From the NCBI RefSeq assembly GCF_900110735.1, contig NZ_FOET01000005.1, positions 186,001 to 250,000 on the forward strand: DNA of 64,000 nucleotides. The letters run 5' to 3'. The notes beneath the pieces were generated by a model, which worked only from the letters and a program-made list of their open reading frames with translations, ran no database searches and had not been told where the DNA came from. This document shows, in pieces, positions 7,553-16,668 of this stretch. The position numbers and the translations under genes were made by a program. The stretch comes from Streptomyces radiopugnans. GTDB taxonomy: Bacteria > Actinomycetota > Actinomycetes > Streptomycetales > Streptomycetaceae. How positions within the stretch are numbered: position 1 is the stretch's first letter; the number at the start of each line of letters is the position of its first letter.

Positions 7553-9214
7553 CTAGCCCACCTCGTCCGGCTCCTCGTCGCCCGCCAGCAGCTCGGAGGC
7601 GTCCACGATGCGGTAGGCGTAGCCCTGCTCGGCCAGGAAGCGCTGGCGGTGGGCCGCGAAGTCCTGGTCGACGGTGTCGCGGGCGACGACCGAATAGAAG
7701 CGGGCCTCGTGGCCGTCCGCCTTCGGGCGCAGCACGCGGCCCAGGCGCTGGGCCTCCTCCTGGCGGGAGCCGAAGGTGCCCGACACCTGGATGGCGACGG
7801 TGGCCTCGGGCAGGTCGATGGAGAAGTTGGCCACCTTGGAGACCACCAGCACCGACAGCTCGCCCGCGCGGAAGGCGTCGAACAGCTTCTCGCGCTGCGC
7901 GTTGCCGGTGTCGCCCTTGATCACGGGCGCGCCCAGGTGCTCGCCCAGCTCGTCGAGCTGGTCGATGTACTGGCCGATGACGAGCGTCTGCTGCCCGGCG
8001 TGGCGGCGCACCAGCGCCTCGGTGACGCGCTGCTTGGAGGCGGTGGTGGAGCAGAAGCGGTACTTCTCGTCCGACTCGGCCGTCGCGTACGCCAGCCGCT
8101 CGGACTCGGTGAGGTCCACCCGGACCTCCACGCAGTCGGCCGGGGCGATGTAGCCCTGCGCCTCGATCTCCTTCCATGGCGCGTCGAAGCGCTTGGGGCC
8201 GATGAGGGAGAAGACGTCGGACTCGCGGCCGTCCTCGCGCACCAGCGTGGCCGTCAGGCCGATGCGGCGGCGGGCCTGGAGGTCGGCGGTGAACTTGAAC
8301 ACCGGCGCCGGCAGCAGGTGCACCTCGTCGTAGACGATCAGGCCCCAGTCGCGGGAGTCGAACAGCTCCAGGTGCGGGTACACGCCCTTCCGCTTCGTCG
8401 TGAGTACCTGGTACGTGGCGATGGTGACCGGGCGGATCTCCTTCTTCGCGCCGCTGTACTCGCCGACCTCGCTCTCCGTCAGCGAGGTGCGCCGCACCAG
8501 CTCGCTCTTCCACTGGCGGGCGGAGACGGTGTTGGTCACCAGGATCAGCGTGGTGGCCTTCGCCGTGGCCATCGCGCCCGCGCCCACCAGCGTCTTGCCC
8601 GCGCCGCAGGGCAGCACGACGACGCCGGAGCCGCCGTGCCAGAAGTTCTCCACGGCCTGCCTCTGGTACGGGCGCAGCGCCCAGCCGTCCTCGTCCAGCT
8701 CGATCGGGTGCGCCTCGCCGTCCACGTAGCCGGCCAGGTCCTCGGCGGGCCAGCCCAGCTTGAGCAGCGCCTGCTTGATCTGGCCGCGCTCGGAGGGGTG
8801 CACGGCGACGGTGTCGGGGTCGATGCGGGCGCCGACCAGCGGCTGGATCCGCTTGGAGCGCAGGATCTCCTCCAGCACCGGCCGGTCGGAGGACTCCAGG
8901 ACCAGCCCGTGCACGGGGTGCTTGAGCAGCCGCAGCCGGCCGTAGCGGTCCATCGTCTCGGCCACGTCCACCAGCAGCGCGTGCGGCACCGGGTAGCGGG
9001 AGTAGGTGACCAGGGCGTCGACGACCTGCTCGGCGTCGTGACCGGCGGCGCGGGCGTTCCACAGACCCAGCGGGGTGAGCCGGTAGGTGTGGATGTGCTC
9101 GGGGGCCCGCTCCAGCTCGGCGAAGGGCGCGATGGCGCGGCGGCAGTCGTCGGCCTGCTCGTGGTCGACCTCCAGCAGCAGGGTCTTGTCGCTCTGGACG
9201 ATCAGGCAGGACAC
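7553..9214 (-). CDS. XPB-type superfamily 2 DNA helicase
   Basis: A 553-residue DNA helicase of the bacterial XPB/UvsW type. An N-terminal damage-recognition-like region with the LIVQSDKTLLLEV signature (residues 4-16) is followed by RecA domain 1 with Walker A LPCGAGKT (201-208), motif II YDEVH (295-299) and motif III TAT (321-323). Domain 2 contains QRLGRVLRP (motif VI). In mycobacteria XPB unwinds DNA 3' to 5' and is linked to repair. The GTG start is chosen because GGAGG stands 5 nt upstream and the protein then begins directly with the conserved signature. The other helicase-associated gene upstream (9604-12108) has the same orientation, a pairing common in actinomycetes. Confidence 0.93.
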   Translation of the reverse strand: MSCLIVQSDKTLLLEVDHEQADDCRRAIAPFAELERAPEHIHTYRLTPLGLWNARAAGHDAEQVVDALVTYSRYPVPHALLVDVAETMDRYGRLRLLKHPVHGLVLESSDRPVLEEILRSKRIQPLVGARIDPDTVAVHPSERGQIKQALLKLGWPAEDLAGYVDGEAHPIELDEDGWALRPYQRQAVENFWHGGSGVVVLPCGAGKTLVGAGAMATAKATTLILVTNTVSARQWKSELVRRTSLTESEVGEYSGAKKEIRPVTIATYQVLTTKRKGVYPHLELFDSRDWGLIVYDEVHLLPAPVFKFTADLQARRRIGLTATLVREDGRESDVFSLIGPKRFDAPWKEIEAQGYIAPADCVEVRVDLTESERLAYATAESDEKYRFCSTTASKQRVTEALVRRHAGQQTLVIGQYIDQLDELGEHLGAPVIKGDTGNAQREKLFDAFRAGELSVLVVSKVANFSIDLPEATVAIQVSGTFGSRQEEAQRLGRVLRPKADGHEARFYSVVARDTVDQDFAAHRQRFLAEQGYAYRIVDASELLAGDEEPDEVG

Positions 9215-9446
9215 GCGCACCTCCAGCGATCGGATCGTCGTGTGACGGGCGCACACGCCGAATGGAAGAGTCTACTTTTTCCGGGCGCGCAGCGGCGTGC
9301 CGGAGCACCGGGCGGCCCCCGGCGGGGGCCCTTCGGCCCTCCTCCGTGGGCCGTCCCGTCCGTGTGAGGGACGGCCCGCGGCGCCTACGCTGCCGGTCAT
9401 GGATGCGATCCGGATCAGGCGGACACGGCGTGCGGAGGGCTGCGGT

Positions 9447-9590
9447 ATGGACGGCTATGTGAAGTGGGCGGGCAGGGTGGCGGCGACCGCCGGGGCGGTC
9501 GCCGCGCTCGCCGGGGCCTGGGCGGCGATCGCCGGGGCGGTGGCGGCCACCAACGGCGCGAAGGCGGCGCGGAGGGCCGCGCGGCGGTGA
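9447..9590 (+). CDS. Small Ala/Gly-rich hydrophobic protein
   Basis: A 47-residue ORF encoding a short charged start (MDGYVKWAGR), a single Ala/Gly/Val-rich hydrophobic helix (about residues 10-34) and a basic tail (KAARRAARR), as in small single-pass membrane proteins. GGAGGG lies 7 nt upstream of the ATG, a good ribosome site. It sits between two convergent or antisense neighbours and ends 13 bp before the stop of the helicase-associated gene. No family recognised. The ribosome site supports it, but the alanine-rich sequence could also arise by chance in GC-rich DNA. Confidence 0.45.
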   Translation: MDGYVKWAGRVAATAGAVAALAGAWAAIAGAVAATNGAKAARRAARR

Positions 9591-9603
9591 ACGCGGTGGC
9601 GGG

Positions 9604-12108
9604 TCACGCCCGGCCCGCCGTTTCCGCCGGGCCGTCCGGGGCCCCCGCGTCCGCCGCGCCCGTGATGCGGTGCAGCGGGTAGGTGCGGACCTCCTCGGCG
9701 GTGTGGTCGTACGCCGTGACGAGGCCGCCCTCGACGCGGACGGGTTCGACGACGCGCTGACCGGCGGTGCCGTCGGCGTCCACGTGGCCGATCCACACCG
9801 GCGTCCCGCGGCGGGCGGCGGCACGCAGGACGGCCAGGGTGTCGGCCGCGGGGGTGCGCGGCGGTGGGCCGCCGGGAGCGGCCGGGACGGGGCGGCGGGG
9901 CCGGGGCGGGGCGCCCCCGGCCGCCACGTCGCCCGAGCGGATGGCGCGTACGGCCGCGGCCAGCAGCGGGGCGCCGGGGTCGGGCGGGCCGTCCGGCACC
10001 GGCTCGGGCGCGGTGCGCGGCGGTGTGCGCAGGGCGTCGGCGCGGTGGACCACCACGTCGCCCTCGGCGGACTCGGCGGCCGGCGCGTACCCCATCGCGC
10101 GCAGCCGCTCCAGCAGGGTGGCCGGGTCCGCCTGGGCGGCCAGCACCGTCGGCGCCAGCAGCCGCAGGCCCAGGGAGGCGGCACGGCGGTCGGCGGCGAT
10201 CTCGGCGAGCAGCGTGTCGTCGTCGCAGCGGACGTAGGAGCCTGCCGCGCCCACCCGCAGCCGCCCGTGCCGCCGCGCCACGTCGTCGATCAGGTACGCC
10301 AGCGGCTGCGGGACGGGCGTACGGGAGTGGGCGGCCAGGAAGGAGTGCAGGTCGCCGGCGCTGTGGCCCGCGTCGAGGGCGCGGCGCACCGACTCGGGGG
10401 TGAAGCGGTAGACCGTCGCGCCGCCCTTGGACTCCACGTCGGCCAGGGTGTTCAGCGTCTCGGCCAGGTGGCGGCGGAGCGGCCCCGGAGCCACGGCCGT
10501 CAGGTCGGCCTGGAGCAGGACGTGGTCCAGCGGCTCGGGCAGGAGGGGGGCCAGGAGGGAGGCGGCGGTGTCCGCCGGACCCGCGGTGTCCGGACCGGCC
10601 GTTTCGGGTTCCGGACCGGCCGTGTCCGGGTCGGCGGCGCTCCCGTCCAGCAGGGGCCGCGCGTACGAGGTCAGTGCGCCGCGGCCCGTCACGCCCAGCA
10701 GCTCCGCCTCCGTCAGCGTCCACCGCACGATCCGGCCGCGCAGCTCCGCGCCGCCGCGCAGCGGGCACTCCCAGTCCAGCCGGGCGGCCACCGCGTCGGC
10801 CTCCGGGGCCGTCCCCGCGGGTTCGGCGGCCAGCAGGCCCAGGGTGCGGCGGCGCAGCTCGGGCGCGGGACCGCGGTCCAGGCCGGGGCCGAGCGCGCCG
10901 AGCGTCCGGCTGCGCGCGTCGCGCCCGCCGACCAGCCCGGCCAGCCGGGTGGCCGCCAGCCAGGCGCGGGCCAGGCGCGTCCAGCGCCGCTCGGGCGGCT
11001 CCTCCAGCCACGCGTCGTAGGCGGGGGTGGGCGCGTACCGCTCGCCCTCCTCGCCGTCGGAGGCCAGCAGCCCGGCGGCGTAGGCCAGTTCGATCCAGAA
11101 GGCGGCGACCGGCTCGGACACGTCGAGCGCGACGGCGGTGCGCTTGAGGTCCCGTACGCCCAGGCCGCCCGCGCGCAGCACCGGCGGCGCGCCGGCGTCC
11201 GTGCTCCACAGCTCCAGCAGCTCCTCGACGGCCGCCAGCGCCGCCAGCGCCTGCCCCGCCCCGGCGGAGTCCGCCACCGCCGGTGTGCGGGCGCGGCCGG
11301 GCCCGACGGGCGGCGGCAGCGGCTCCAGGCGGCGGTGGGCGCGGCCGCCGCGCAGATGCAGGGCCACCTCCCGGGGCAGTACGACCGTGCGGGGCGCGGC
11401 CGGCAGCAGCAGGGCGCGGTCCAGCAGCCAGCGGACCGGAGGGGAGGGGACCTCGGAGACCTCGCCGTAGGGCGGACCCCACATCAGCTTGGCGAGCATG
11501 GCCCGCGCCTCCTCGGGAGCCTGTCCCAGCAGGGCGTCCATCCGCTCCCGGTCGCCGAAGAGGGAGGCCAGGGACTCCAGCGCGCTCACCGGGTCGTGGG
11601 TGGTGGGCAGCCCGGCGGCGGTCAGGATCTCCTGGAGGCGGCCGGGCGACATCCCCGCGGTGGCCTCGGCCAGGGACGGGCCCAGGCCGGTGGGGGAAGG
11701 ACGCGACGCGGACGGGGCGAGCAGCTCGCGGGCGGTGCGCACCAGCCGCAGCCGGTCGTCGCCGCCCCAGACGAGGGCCCGCTCGCGCAGCAGGCCCAGC
11801 GCGCGCGGCAGTTCTTCCTCGCCGCCCGGCAGCAGGGCGGCCAGCTCCCCGTACGGGGAGGGGTCGGGGGCCACGGCCAGCGCCTCGGCGGCCTGGAGGG
11901 CGAAGCGGTCCAGCCGCTCCAGCGCCCGCAGCACCGAGGGACGGGCGCCCGCGCGGGTGGCGAGCTGGGAGAGGTCGCCGGGGACGGGCGAGAGCAGGTC
12001 CGGACGCGCCCGCAGCAGAGCGGCGAGCGCGTCGTCGGTGCGGGAGCGCAGCTCGTCGGCGAGCGTGCGGGGGGCCGCTCGGCGCTCTGCTGCGGGCTCT
12101 GTCGTCAT
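9604..12108 (-). CDS. Helicase-associated protein (Helicase_C_3/XPB-Ssl2-like)
   Basis: An 834-residue cytoplasmic protein that accompanies XPB helicases in actinobacteria. There is no Walker A. The N-terminal half is helical with winged-helix-like repeats (LADELRSRTDDALAALL at about 16-32). A Helicase_C_3-like domain lies around residues 510-640 (LLQADLTAVAPG, then VYRFTPESVRRAL). The C-terminus (about 740-810) contains a WYL-like strand pattern (VWIGHVDADG ... RTYPLHRITG). A possible -10 box TACCGT lies 7 nt before the ATG and no ribosome site is visible, so the mRNA may be leaderless. Its role is inferred: it may bind DNA or regulate XPB. Confidence 0.82.
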   Translation of the reverse strand: MTTEPAAERRAAPRTLADELRSRTDDALAALLRARPDLLSPVPGDLSQLATRAGARPSVLRALERLDRFALQAAEALAVAPDPSPYGELAALLPGGEEELPRALGLLRERALVWGGDDRLRLVRTARELLAPSASRPSPTGLGPSLAEATAGMSPGRLQEILTAAGLPTTHDPVSALESLASLFGDRERMDALLGQAPEEARAMLAKLMWGPPYGEVSEVPSPPVRWLLDRALLLPAAPRTVVLPREVALHLRGGRAHRRLEPLPPPVGPGRARTPAVADSAGAGQALAALAAVEELLELWSTDAGAPPVLRAGGLGVRDLKRTAVALDVSEPVAAFWIELAYAAGLLASDGEEGERYAPTPAYDAWLEEPPERRWTRLARAWLAATRLAGLVGGRDARSRTLGALGPGLDRGPAPELRRRTLGLLAAEPAGTAPEADAVAARLDWECPLRGGAELRGRIVRWTLTEAELLGVTGRGALTSYARPLLDGSAADPDTAGPEPETAGPDTAGPADTAASLLAPLLPEPLDHVLLQADLTAVAPGPLRRHLAETLNTLADVESKGGATVYRFTPESVRRALDAGHSAGDLHSFLAAHSRTPVPQPLAYLIDDVARRHGRLRVGAAGSYVRCDDDTLLAEIAADRRAASLGLRLLAPTVLAAQADPATLLERLRAMGYAPAAESAEGDVVVHRADALRTPPRTAPEPVPDGPPDPGAPLLAAAVRAIRSGDVAAGGAPPRPRRPVPAAPGGPPPRTPAADTLAVLRAAARRGTPVWIGHVDADGTAGQRVVEPVRVEGGLVTAYDHTAEEVRTYPLHRITGAADAGAPDGPAETAGRA

Positions 12109-12115
12109 CCGTACC

Positions 12116-12121
12116 ACGGTA
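12116..12121 (-). promoter_or_regulatory. Probable -10 box of a leaderless transcript
   Basis: On the minus strand TACCGT is followed by 7 nt and then the ATG of the helicase-associated gene. The spacing would put the transcription start at or next to the start codon. Confidence 0.45.
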
Positions 12122-12215
12122 CCGGCAGCCTGTGGACGAGCGGTTCCGCGCGCGGGCGGTGCGGGTACGGTCGTTGCGTACGGATGCCAGGGACCAGTAG
12201 CCGCTGAGGTGTCGG

Positions 12216-13253
12216 GTGGGGATCGAGAGCGAACAGCTGGTCTTCGACTATCTGAGCCGGATCGGCGATCTGGCGCACGGCACGGCCATGACGGCCGCCG
12301 AGCGGGCGCGTCTGGTGGCCGGGGTGCGCGCCGACATCGAACGGCGCCGCGCCGAGGCGGGCGGCGCGCACACCGCGGCCGGGGTGCGCCGGATCCTGGA
12401 CGGCATCGGGCGGCCGGAGGACGTGGTCGCGGGCGCGGGCGTCTCCGTGCCGCAGCCCAGGGAGCACCGGCCCGTGGAGCACCGGCCCGCGCGGGGGACC
12501 CCGGAGGGCGGGCGGGCCCCGGGAGGCGGCGGCCCGCCGCCGAAGCCGCCGAGACCGTCGAAGCCGTCGACCGCCGCCTCGCCGCCCCATCTCGCACCCG
12601 CCCACGAGCTGGGCCCCGGGGAGAGCGACCCCGACTGGTGGCGCAAGGGGCCGGGCGCCCCCCGGTACGCGCCGGGCGGCCGGCGGCCGGTCGGCGGCTT
12701 CGACGGCGGGATCGAGCTGCCGGAGGTGCTCGAACAGCCGCCGGACCCGGAGAAGGAGGAGGAGGCGCGGCGGAAGGCGGAGACGGCGGAGGCCGCCGAC
12801 GCCGAAGCGGCCGGCGGGGCCCCGGCCGCACCCGGGCGGAACCGGTGGGCGCGCCTGCTGCGCCCGCGTACGGCCGGGGCGGCGGGCGGCGCTCCGCGTA
12901 CGGCCCGCGTGCCGCGCGCCGGCGGCGCCGTGGAGCTGGCGGCCGCCGCCCTGCTGGTGGCGGGCGCGGTCATGGGCTCGCTGATCCCGCTGGGCCTGGG
13001 CTGGCTGGCCGCCTGGTGGTCGCCCCGGCTGAGCCGCCGGGAGGCCAAGTGGGCGGTGGCGGTCGTGCCCGGTACGGTCGCGGCCGCCGCGCTGGTGTGG
13101 CTGTGGGGCCGCACCGAGGGCCGCTGGGGAGAGCCGGTGGCGAAGGGCGCGCTGGGTGAGGCGATCACCGCCTCCTGGCCCTGGGCGCTGCGCGCCGCGG
13201 CCGTCGCCAGCGCCCTCTACCTGCTGTGGCGGGCGCGCAGGCCGAAGGGGTAG
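12216..13253 (+). CDS. Membrane protein with N-terminal HAAS/DUF1700-like helix bundle
   Basis: A 345-residue protein. The first 75 residues (LVFDYLSRIGDLAHG ... GVRRILDGIGRPEDVVAGA) look like the helical HAAS/DUF1700-type domain found beside PadR regulators. A long proline/glycine-rich linker follows (about 80-200, including PPPKPPRPSKPS and an EKEEEARRKAE stretch), then three or four membrane helices (about 230-340). The GTG start has GAGG 6 nt upstream. It is divergent from the helicase-associated gene. A 12-bp repeat array lies 38 bp downstream. Function unknown; a membrane-linked signalling or assembly role is only inference. Confidence 0.68.
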   Translation: MGIESEQLVFDYLSRIGDLAHGTAMTAAERARLVAGVRADIERRRAEAGGAHTAAGVRRILDGIGRPEDVVAGAGVSVPQPREHRPVEHRPARGTPEGGRAPGGGGPPPKPPRPSKPSTAASPPHLAPAHELGPGESDPDWWRKGPGAPRYAPGGRRPVGGFDGGIELPEVLEQPPDPEKEEEARRKAETAEAADAEAAGGAPAAPGRNRWARLLRPRTAGAAGGAPRTARVPRAGGAVELAAAALLVAGAVMGSLIPLGLGWLAAWWSPRLSRREAKWAVAVVPGTVAAAALVWLWGRTEGRWGEPVAKGALGEAITASWPWALRAAAVASALYLLWRARRPKG

Positions 13254-13290
13254 CCGCCGCGCGCGCCGCCCGCGGCCGGTGGGGGTGTTG

Positions 13291-13338
13291 CCACGAGCGG
13301 AACCACGTGCGGAACCACGTGCGGAACCACGAGCGGGA
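13291..13338 (+). repeat. Four tandem 12-bp repeats, CCACGWGCGGRA
   Basis: Units at 13291-13302, 13303-13314, 13315-13326 and 13327-13338 differ only at the W and R positions. They end 2 bp before the ribosome site of the small membrane gene at 13354, so they lie in its 5' leader or promoter. Confidence 0.75.
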
Positions 13339-13353
13339 GAGGGGGGATGCGCG

Positions 13354-13656
13354 GTGCCGGACGCGATCGCGTGGCTGTTCACGGCCGTCGCCGTGGCGGT
13401 CGCGGTCTGCGGGGCGGTGGAGCTCGTCACCGGCTGGATCATGCCGTGGGAGCGGGACCGCGTCCTGCGCCCGGTGCCCCACGGGATCGGCCTGCTGCTC
13501 CTGGGCGGGGGCCTCCTCTGCCTCGTGGGGGCGGTCTCCTTCGCCGCGCCGCCCGGCGGTGTCCTCCCGGAGATGCTCGCGGCGGGCGCCGCGCTCTTCG
13601 TCGCCGGCGCCGCCCTCAGGGGTGCGGCGTCCTTTCCGGACCGGGGCGGCCGCTGA
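13354..13656 (+). CDS. Small three-helix membrane protein
   Basis: A 100-residue protein with hydrophobic segments at about residues 4-26, 43-66 and 72-90, separated by a short charged loop (MPWERDRVLRPVPHG). Function unknown. The GTG start is chosen because AGGGGGG lies about 7 nt upstream; the nearby ATG at 13347 is in another frame and gives an arginine-rich product. A four-copy 12-bp repeat lies immediately upstream. The gene ends in a strong hairpin shared with the convergent siderophore-binding lipoprotein gene. Confidence 0.65.
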   Translation: MPDAIAWLFTAVAVAVAVCGAVELVTGWIMPWERDRVLRPVPHGIGLLLLGGGLLCLVGAVSFAAPPGGVLPEMLAAGAALFVAGAALRGAASFPDRGGR

Positions 13657-13672
13657 CCGGCGGCCGCCCCGG
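13641..13672. terminator. Strong hairpin between convergent genes
   Basis: CCGGGGCGGCCGC (13641-13653) pairs perfectly with GCGGCCGCCCCGG (13660-13672) around a 6-nt loop that includes the stop codon of the plus-strand gene. The 13-bp GC stem should terminate from either direction. Confidence 0.7.
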
Positions 13673-13683
13673 CCGCGGAGAGA

Positions 13684-13722
13684 CCGGAGACCTGGGGCCG
13701 GAGACCTGAGGCCGGAGATCAG
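13684..13722. repeat. 14-bp tandem repeat (about 2.8 copies)
   Basis: CCGGAGACCTGGGG (13684-13697), CCGGAGACCTGAGG (13698-13711) and a partial CCGGAGATCAG (13712-13722) run up to the stop codon of the binding-lipoprotein gene. Confidence 0.7.
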
Positions 13723-14699
13723 CCCTCGGAGCCGCCGGAATCCCTGGTGAGCAGTTCCTTCATCTCGTCCAGGATCGTGTCTGCGGCCGTGTAGCCGATG
13801 CCCTGGATCCAGGTCTCGTCGTCCACGCGGTGGGCGCGGCCGTTCTCCACCGCCTCCATGCTCTTCCACAGCGCGCCGCCGACGGCCTTGTCCTCGCCGG
13901 ACTTCGCCGGGTCGCCGTAGGAGGTGTAGAAGACGACGTCCGCGTCGCCCTGGTCGACCTTCTCCGGGCTGACGTCGACCGAGAAGCCGTCGGGGGCCTT
14001 GTCGGCGATGGCCGGGCGGCTCACGCCGATGTCGGCGAGGATCGAGCCGATGTAGTTCTGCCTGCCGTAGACGCGGGTGTCGGCTCCCTCGACGAAGCGG
14101 ACGACGCTCACCGTCAGCTTCCGGGCCTCCTTCCGGCCGCCGAGCGCCTCGGTGACCTCGGCCGTCTTCACCTCGTACGCGTCGATGACCTTCTCCGCCT
14201 CCTCCTGCCGGTTGAGGGCGTTGGCGTGGATCAGGAAGTTCTCCTTCCAGGGGGCGCCGGTGGACTCGGTGAAGACGGTCGGGGCGATCTTCGACAGCTC
14301 GTCGTAGCGGTCCTTGTCGCGGATGTCGCTGCCCAGGATCAGGTCCGGCTTGAGCGCCGCGATCCTCTCCAGGTTGGGCGCGGCGATGTTGCCGACGTTC
14401 TCGATGCCCTCGACCTTCTCCTCCGGCAGGTACTTCAGGAAGCCGGAGGCCACGTCGGAGCGGGTGGAGCCGACGGGCTTGACGCCCAGGGTTATGGCCG
14501 AGTCCAGCTCCGCGGTGTCGAGGACGACCACGCGCTCGGGGTCGGCGGGGACCTGCACCTCCCCGTGGGCGGTCATGACCGTCCGGGTCTCCCCGGCGGT
14601 GTCGTTCCCGGAGCCGCCGCAGGCGGACAGGGCGAGGGCGAGGACGGGGGCCAGCGCGGCGGCACCGGCGGCGGTCGTACGGCGGCGGGTGAGGGTCAC
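13719..14699 (-). CDS. Ferric-siderophore ABC transporter substrate-binding lipoprotein
   Basis: A 326-residue lipoprotein of the FecB/FhuD-type (class III) binding proteins. The signal peptide ends in the lipobox LSAC with Cys27 as the lipidated residue, so the protein is anchored outside the cell membrane. The [20 protein letters not shown] and [15 protein letters not shown] segments are typical of this fold. The GTG start overlaps the stop of the ATPase gene by 4 bp, and AAAGG stands 7 nt upstream. It is the last gene of a permease-permease-ATPase-lipoprotein operon that starts below an iron box, so iron-repressed expression is expected. The particular siderophore cannot be told. Confidence 0.92.
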   Translation of the reverse strand: MTLTRRRTTAAGAAALAPVLALALSACGGSGNDTAGETRTVMTAHGEVQVPADPERVVVLDTAELDSAITLGVKPVGSTRSDVASGFLKYLPEEKVEGIENVGNIAAPNLERIAALKPDLILGSDIRDKDRYDELSKIAPTVFTESTGAPWKENFLIHANALNRQEEAEKVIDAYEVKTAEVTEALGGRKEARKLTVSVVRFVEGADTRVYGRQNYIGSILADIGVSRPAIADKAPDGFSVDVSPEKVDQGDADVVFYTSYGDPAKSGEDKAVGGALWKSMEAVENGRAHRVDDETWIQGIGYTAADTILDEMKELLTRDSGGSEG

Positions 14700-15568
14700 G
14701 GGGAAGCCTTTCGCGTGCTGACGGGAACGGTTGCGGGAGCGGGCGCGCCGGGGACGACGAGGGGGCCGCCCGTCACCGGGTCGGGCACCACCACGGCCTC
14801 CAGGCCGAAGACCTCGCGGACCAGCGCGGCGGTGACGGTCTTCGCGGGCGGGCCCTGCGCGACGATCCGGCCCCCGCGCATCGCGACGAGGTGGTCGGCG
14901 TAGCGGGCGGCCTGGTTGAGGTCGTGCAGAACCATCACGACCGTGCGGCCCCGCTCCCGGTTGAGCCGCCGCACCAGGTCGAGGACCTCCACCTGGTGGG
15001 CGATGTCGAGGTACGTCGTCGGCTCGTCGAGCAGCAGCAGCCCGGTCTCCTGGGCGAGCGCCATGGCGATCCACACGCGCTGCCGCTGTCCGCCCGACAG
15101 CTCGTCCACGGCGCGGTCGGCCAGCTCGGTGACGCCGGTGCCGTCCATGGCGTCGGTGACGGCCCGCTCGTCGGCCTCCGACCACTGCTGCCACCAGCGC
15201 TGGTGGGGCTGGCGGCCCCGGGCGACGAGGTCGGCGACGGTGATCGCCTCGGGCGCGACCGGCGCCTGGGGGAGCAGCCCGAGGGATCGGGCGACCGCGC
15301 GGGTGGGTACGCGGTCCAGCTCCCGGCCGTCCAGCAGCACCGCGCCGCGCCGGGGCCGCAGCAGCCGGCCCAGCGCCCGCAGCAGGGTGGACTTGCCGCA
15401 GGCGTTGGGGCCGACGACGACGGTGACGCGGCCGTCCGGCACGTCGAGGTCGAGGCCGTCGACGACCGTGCGGCTCTCGTAGGCGAGGGTCAGGTCCCGG
15501 GCCGACAGCCGGCTCGCGGGCGCGTCCGGCCCGTCGGCCGCCGCGGGTGCGGTCGTGGTGTCCGTCAT
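14696..15568 (-). CDS. Ferric-siderophore ABC transporter ATP-binding protein
   Basis: A 290-residue ATPase of the FecE/FepC family that powers siderophore import. Walker A is GPNACGKST (53-61), the Q-loop is in LGLLPQAP, the signature is LSGGQRQR (about 155) and Walker B is LLLLDEPT (about 173-180), followed by the H-loop His in VLHDLN. The ATG has GGAGG upstream and overlaps the stop of the permease gene by 4 bp. Its own stop overlaps the binding-protein start. All four transporter parts are thus present and coupled. A Pro/Ala-rich tail after residue 265 is unremarkable. Confidence 0.94.
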   Translation of the reverse strand: MTDTTTAPAAADGPDAPASRLSARDLTLAYESRTVVDGLDLDVPDGRVTVVVGPNACGKSTLLRALGRLLRPRRGAVLLDGRELDRVPTRAVARSLGLLPQAPVAPEAITVADLVARGRQPHQRWWQQWSEADERAVTDAMDGTGVTELADRAVDELSGGQRQRVWIAMALAQETGLLLLDEPTTYLDIAHQVEVLDLVRRLNRERGRTVVMVLHDLNQAARYADHLVAMRGGRIVAQGPPAKTVTAALVREVFGLEAVVVPDPVTGGPLVVPGAPAPATVPVSTRKASP

Positions 15569-16668
15569 GGTCTTCCTCCGGTACGGCCGCGGGCGATCAG
15601 CCAGACGAGGTAGGGGGCCCCGATCGCGGCCGTCAGCACCCCGACCGGCAGCTCCACCGGCGCCAGGATCCTGCGGGCCAGCAGATCGCCGAGGGTGACG
15701 ACGAGGGCGCCCAGCAGGGCCGTGGCGAGCAGCGGGATCTGCGCGGTGCGCGTCAGGCGGCGGGCGATCTGCGGGGAGAGCAGCGCCACGAAGTCCACCG
15801 GTCCGGCCGCTCCGGTGGCCACCGAGGCCAGGACGACGCCGGTGGCCGTCAGCCCCAGCCGCACGCGGCCCAGCCGTACGCCCAGGGCGGTGGCGGTGTC
15901 GTCGTCCAGCGCCGCCCGGCGCAGGGCGCGGGCGCACCACAGCACGGCGGGCAGCGCGGCCAGCAGCGCCCAGCCCAGGGGCGCTGCCTGCTCCCAGCCT
16001 CGCCCGTTGAGCGAGCCGGTCATCCACACCTGGGCCTGCTGGGCGGCGAGGAAGTCGCCCTTGGTCATGAACAGCTGGGTGACCGAGCGCAGCGCGACGG
16101 AGAAACCCAGGCCGATCAGGACGAAGCGGGCCGCGCCGAGGCCGCGCCGCCAGGCGAAGACGTAGACCAGCGCGGCGGCGAGCATCCCGCCCGCCACGGA
16201 GAGGTAGGGCAGCAGGGCGTACGAGGTCAGGCCGAAGGTCATCGCGCCGACGGTCACGGCCGCGGCGCCGTGGGTGACGCCGATGATCTCCGGGCTGGCC
16301 AGGGGGTTGCGGGCGACGGTCTGGATCAGTCCGCCCGCCACCCCGAGCGCGGCGCCCACCATCAGCCCGAGGACCACGCGCGGCAGCCGCAGCGTGCCCA
16401 CGACCAGTTCGTCCGGCGACGGCAGCCCCAGCAGCACCCGTACCACCTCGGAGGGCGCGGTGGCGGTCTCGCCGAGGCAGAGCGAAGCGACGACGGCCGC
16501 GGCCAGCGCGGCGGCGAGGGCGGCCGTCACCGCCGCCGACCGGCGGTGGAGCAGGAACGAGGCGCGCCCGCGGCGCACCAGGCCGTACCCCGGGGGTCTG
16601 GCCGGCGCCCCGCGGCCCGGCGTCCCGCGGCGGGCGGGCGTCTCGCGTACGGTGCCGGGCGCGGTCAC
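15565..16668 (-). CDS. Ferric-siderophore ABC transporter permease (FecCD family)
   Basis: A 367-residue integral membrane protein with about nine or ten helices, of the FecCD/BtuC family. [20 protein letters not shown] (about residues 93-112) and [11 protein letters not shown] are family signatures, and [15 protein letters not shown] precedes the coupling helix region that contacts the ATPase. The first about 45 residues are a cytoplasmic basic tail. The GTG start overlaps the upstream permease stop by 4 bp. Together with the next permease it would form the heterodimeric channel. Confidence 0.93.
   Translation of the reverse strand: MTAPGTVRETPARRGTPGRGAPARPPGYGLVRRGRASFLLHRRSAAVTAALAAALAAAVVASLCLGETATAPSEVVRVLLGLPSPDELVVGTLRLPRVVLGLMVGAALGVAGGLIQTVARNPLASPEIIGVTHGAAAVTVGAMTFGLTSYALLPYLSVAGGMLAAALVYVFAWRRGLGAARFVLIGLGFSVALRSVTQLFMTKGDFLAAQQAQVWMTGSLNGRGWEQAAPLGWALLAALPAVLWCARALRRAALDDDTATALGVRLGRVRLGLTATGVVLASVATGAAGPVDFVALLSPQIARRLTRTAQIPLLATALLGALVVTLGDLLARRILAPVELPVGVLTAAIGAPYLVWLIARGRTGGRP

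Noticed and set aside
6746..9367. An 873-codon plus-strand frame opposite pip and the XPB helicase
   Set aside because: An antisense shadow; the minus strand encodes intact catalytic motifs of two known families.
13291..13338. CRISPR array
   Set aside because: Units are only 12 bp and directly abutting without spacers, and there are no cas genes in the window.
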